64,000 bases of DNA from Artocarpus heterophyllus (Eukaryota; Streptophyta; Magnoliopsida; Rosales; Moraceae), in contig CM046332.1 of the NCBI GenBank assembly GCA_025403435.1, forward strand, positions 4,661,596 through 4,725,595. The letters run 5' to 3'. Position numbers and translations under genes: made by a program. The notes under the pieces are model-generated. The model had not been told where the DNA came from and did not search any database. It worked only from the letters and a program-made list of their open reading frames with translations. Below are positions 61,351-64,000 of this stretch, piece after piece. Positions within the stretch are counted from its first letter, which is position 1. Every line of letters begins with the position of its first letter.

Positions 61351-61562
61351 TACTTGGCCCCACTCAAGTCCCCATAAGGCCCGTAGGTCGGCCCTTGGCA
61401 TAATTGGCTCTTATTGCAGCTTATCCAGGCCCACTCATCCGTACTGTCCCCTCTAGGACCCACTGGTCCCTCAGGGTTTTATTTCATGTCGCTCATGGTT
61501 CAAACCTCAAACCTCCCTTAAGAGGTTCTTATTTCCTTCATGAGTACCAATTGAGCTAAGCC
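61351..61562 (-). mobile_element. Possible tRNA-derived SINE
   Basis: On the minus strand the unit begins GGCTTAGCTCAATTGGTAC, which contains a good RNA polymerase III A box (TAGCTCAATTGG). About 50 bp later comes GGTTTGAACC, a good B box. Length of about 210 bp suits plant SINEs. No A or T tail and no flanking duplication seen. Its 5' edge coincides with the LTR boundary at 61563, which could instead mean that part is element sequence. Confidence 0.35.
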
Positions 61563-64000
61563 TGTAACGCCCCCCTTACAGACATCACAGATGTCATTAC
61601 ATTCATACATTCTTACTTGTTTAAGCTTTAAACATAATTATAACATACATAACCAAGATCCGTTCATTTTTTTTTTCCAAACATTGCTTAACTTGTTTCG
61701 TACCATAATTAATTCAATTATACTTAAAATTAATCATAAACTTATTTTTAATAAAATAGATGTACCAAGTTGTAAAATCATAACTTATAAAAGCATCACA
61801 TCATAACTCATTTAATCATCACATAATTTAAAAATCACTTGCTCCCACAGTTCGGCAGGCCGAACTTGGGACTTCGGCAGGCCAGACATGATCGGCGGGC
61901 CAGAGTTCCTCAACCGACAGGCCGACAGAGGCTTTGCAAAACTGGCTTAAAAACTTGTCATCATTCGACAGGCCAAAAATGTGATCGACAGGCCAAACTT
62001 TCAAACATCGACAGGCCGAACAATGATGTTCAGCAGGCCGACCGAGCCAAAATCCATGAGATACTTAATTTGTAAAACAGATTTAACTTTTCATAAAAAT
62101 GCAAAAGGTCAAAATTCTTTAAAATGATAAAATAAAATATAAAACCATAGTTCATGTATTCTTAAAACTTAACATAAAAATAATGTTCAAAACATAAAAC
62201 TTGATTTAAAACATAAAAACATTCTTCTTGGCATTTTTTTGGTTACAATTCATAGTGCTTAATGCTCACATGCCTTCCCATGTCCTCTGCCTATTCCATG
62301 ATTTTCTTACCCTTATCTGCAACATGACATAAAACTTGATTAAGCTAATGCTTAGTAAGTACATATAATTCTCACAATTTAAAACATTTTATATACATTA
62401 TCATCATCATCATATCATAAAAGTGCCTTAAGTACAATTTCATAGAAACATATCTTTCATTACATTGACCATATTAAAACTTATTCATTTTATCTTAAGG
62501 GCCCAAGTGTTACACCATAAACATCATCATAGGCGCGCTGTCATGAGAGGAGAAGGGTAGCTAATCCAAAACCAAACATGACATCATAACATATCATAGC
62601 ATAACATTGGTGTGCAACACTTATTAGGTGATACATATATATACATAACTTTTCATACTTTGAAACATGTCATCATCATACATGCATAACTTTAAATCAT
62701 GAAAATCTTTCATAAGAAATTCTTTAAGGAAAATAACCATGAAATCATCATGAATATCATTGTGAACATAACATCAAACCTTGTAAAACGTGTCATGTTG
62801 TAGGTGAGAATGTACTTACCTTAAAGCTAGCTTACTTAACCTTAATATGCTTTGGTGACGATGCCGTGGTCTCGATGTGCTCGTTCCTTTGTGTGTTCAT
62901 GCCATTTATCCATTAAAAATATAATAAAATTAACACTTATCATAAAACATCCATTCATATATCATCACATATTCATTCATCTCATTTACAAACACAAACA
63001 CAATTCATAACCATAATTATCAAAACATAAAATTATCATCACATAAACATGTTATCATGATTTTTTCTTAAATCATAAAAATTACCTTAAACATGTAAAA
63101 AAAACCATACATTTTAAAATTCATATAAACATCTCATTATCATGCATTTCAATATCATAAAATTATTTCATCATCAATAAAAATCATTTAAACATATAAA
63201 ACATTTCATAAAACAAAAAATCCAAAAATAACATTGTTAAAACAGTTTTCTTGACCTAACCTCCTAAAAATTTCATAACATAAAATACATTCATCAAAAC
63301 ATTACCAAACTTTGCAGTCAATATCATAACATATACATGAACATTCTTGTCAACTTTCATGAAAAACATCATTCATTTACCCCTTGAATAAAAATTACAT
63401 TTTCATACATCATATCCAAATAACAATATTTCACTGTGAAGGGTAGAGGATAGAAAATTCATATTTTATCATAGAAACAATGAAAAGACTTGAAACTTGG
63501 AGAAACATCACATAACACATACATGCATAACATATTAAAAATTCAGGACAAAATACAATACCTAGAGAAAGATATTGCAGACGAATTGAGGAGGAGAGAT
63601 ACTTTTCAGAATTACTGGAAAAATTGAGTTCTTACCTTGAGAATTTATTTTCAAAATCCTTGAATTCGACCAACAAAATATAACTTTTCTTTCACTATTT
63701 GCAGAGAATTTTCGAGAGAGAAGAAATGGAATTCGTGGAGAAGAGAAGAGGAAGAGAGGATTGAGAAAACGTCTCAGAAACTGAGAGAGAGAAGAGTGAC
63801 AAGATGAGAGAAAAAGATGGAAAAAAACGTTAAAAGTTTTTTAACATAATGAGCATAATTGAAAAATTCAATACCCTCTATTAAGTCAGAATTTTTTGAC
63901 TAATTGATGGCTATTGGCGTGGAGGAAGGAGAGAAGAAAGGGAAAGTCAAACAACCACTCATCACTTACCATGTTTTGCCCTCTTAAAATGGAAAACCAT
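61563..64000 (-). repeat. ~3-kb gypsy LTR (family A, copy 3), right end outside the window
   Basis: Starts (plus strand) TGTAACGCCCCCC and matches 14636-15739 plus 29601-31300 in order: palindrome array, CTGCAACATGACATAAAAC, CTTAGTAAGTACAT, the GTGCAACACTTATTAGGTG block, and GTTGTAGGTGAGAATGTACT near 62800. Taken as minus strand by analogy with copy 2. No primer site lies next to it, so it may be a solo LTR. No credible ORFs. Confidence 0.7.
61851..62044. repeat. Palindrome array in gypsy LTR family A, copy 3
   Basis: Units at 61851, 61873, 61891, 61913, 61964, 61985, 62008 and 62030, including an exact TTCGGCAGGCCGAAC. Spacing 18-23 bp with one 51-bp gap. Confidence 0.85.

Noticed and set aside
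61540..61562. tRNA gene on the minus strand
   Set aside because: A and B box-like words are present, but no full cloverleaf or anticodon arm can be formed; a SINE-like relic fits better.

Overview
The window looks like repeat-rich nuclear DNA of a flowering plant. It is AT-rich and holds no intact host gene that I can recognise. It contains lineages of LTR retrotransposon found in plants: Ty3/gypsy Tat-like, Tekay-like, Reina-like and Athila-like elements, and a Ty1/copia element with a tRNA-iMet type primer site. No species can be named from the sequence.

Layout. 1-14051: a roughly 3-kb gypsy-type LTR on the minus strand (left end outside the window), split by a 10.8-kb Tat-lineage element (1687-12522, TSD GGCAT). 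That element has gag, protease, RT, RNase H, a second RNase H, integrase and an antisense coiled-coil ORF with two likely introns. 14052-31485: the remaining gag and the other LTR of the minus-strand gypsy element, split by a copia element (15740-29595, TSD AAAAC). The copia element holds a solo LTR of its own family in its leader (19079-21112, TSD GGTTA) and a gypsy solo LTR in its 3' LTR (27216-29387, TSD GGTTG). 31488-34849: a truncated minus-strand copy of the same copia family. 34918-39983: a gypsy-like LTR, an Athila-like gag and primer-site relic, and an unidentified coding relic. 39984-49064: an old minus-strand copia LTR split by a Tekay-like gypsy element with 2.8-kb LTRs (41040-48164, TSD AAAAC), whose interior has collapsed to a gag-integrase fusion. 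49065-53833: a Tourist-like MITE, a Tat-like LTR, a LINE reverse transcriptase relic and a second gypsy LTR. 53834-61562: a Reina-like pol on the minus strand, disrupted by two copia LTRs in opposite orientation, with a SINE-like unit at its edge. 61563-64000: another copy of the 3-kb gypsy LTR.

None of the elements appears able to move by itself: every pol reading frame carries stops, frameshifts or deletions. Seven LTR copies of one copia family occur in 44 kb.

The most unusual signal is an array of short imperfect palindromes, core TCGGC-AG-GCCGA, repeated about every 21-22 bp for 3 to 8 units. It occurs in the U3 and separately in the leader of the copia family, and in at least two gypsy LTR families that otherwise look unrelated. 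A diverged copia LTR and the Tekay-like LTR carry similarly spaced arrays built on different words. I know of no named feature that explains this.
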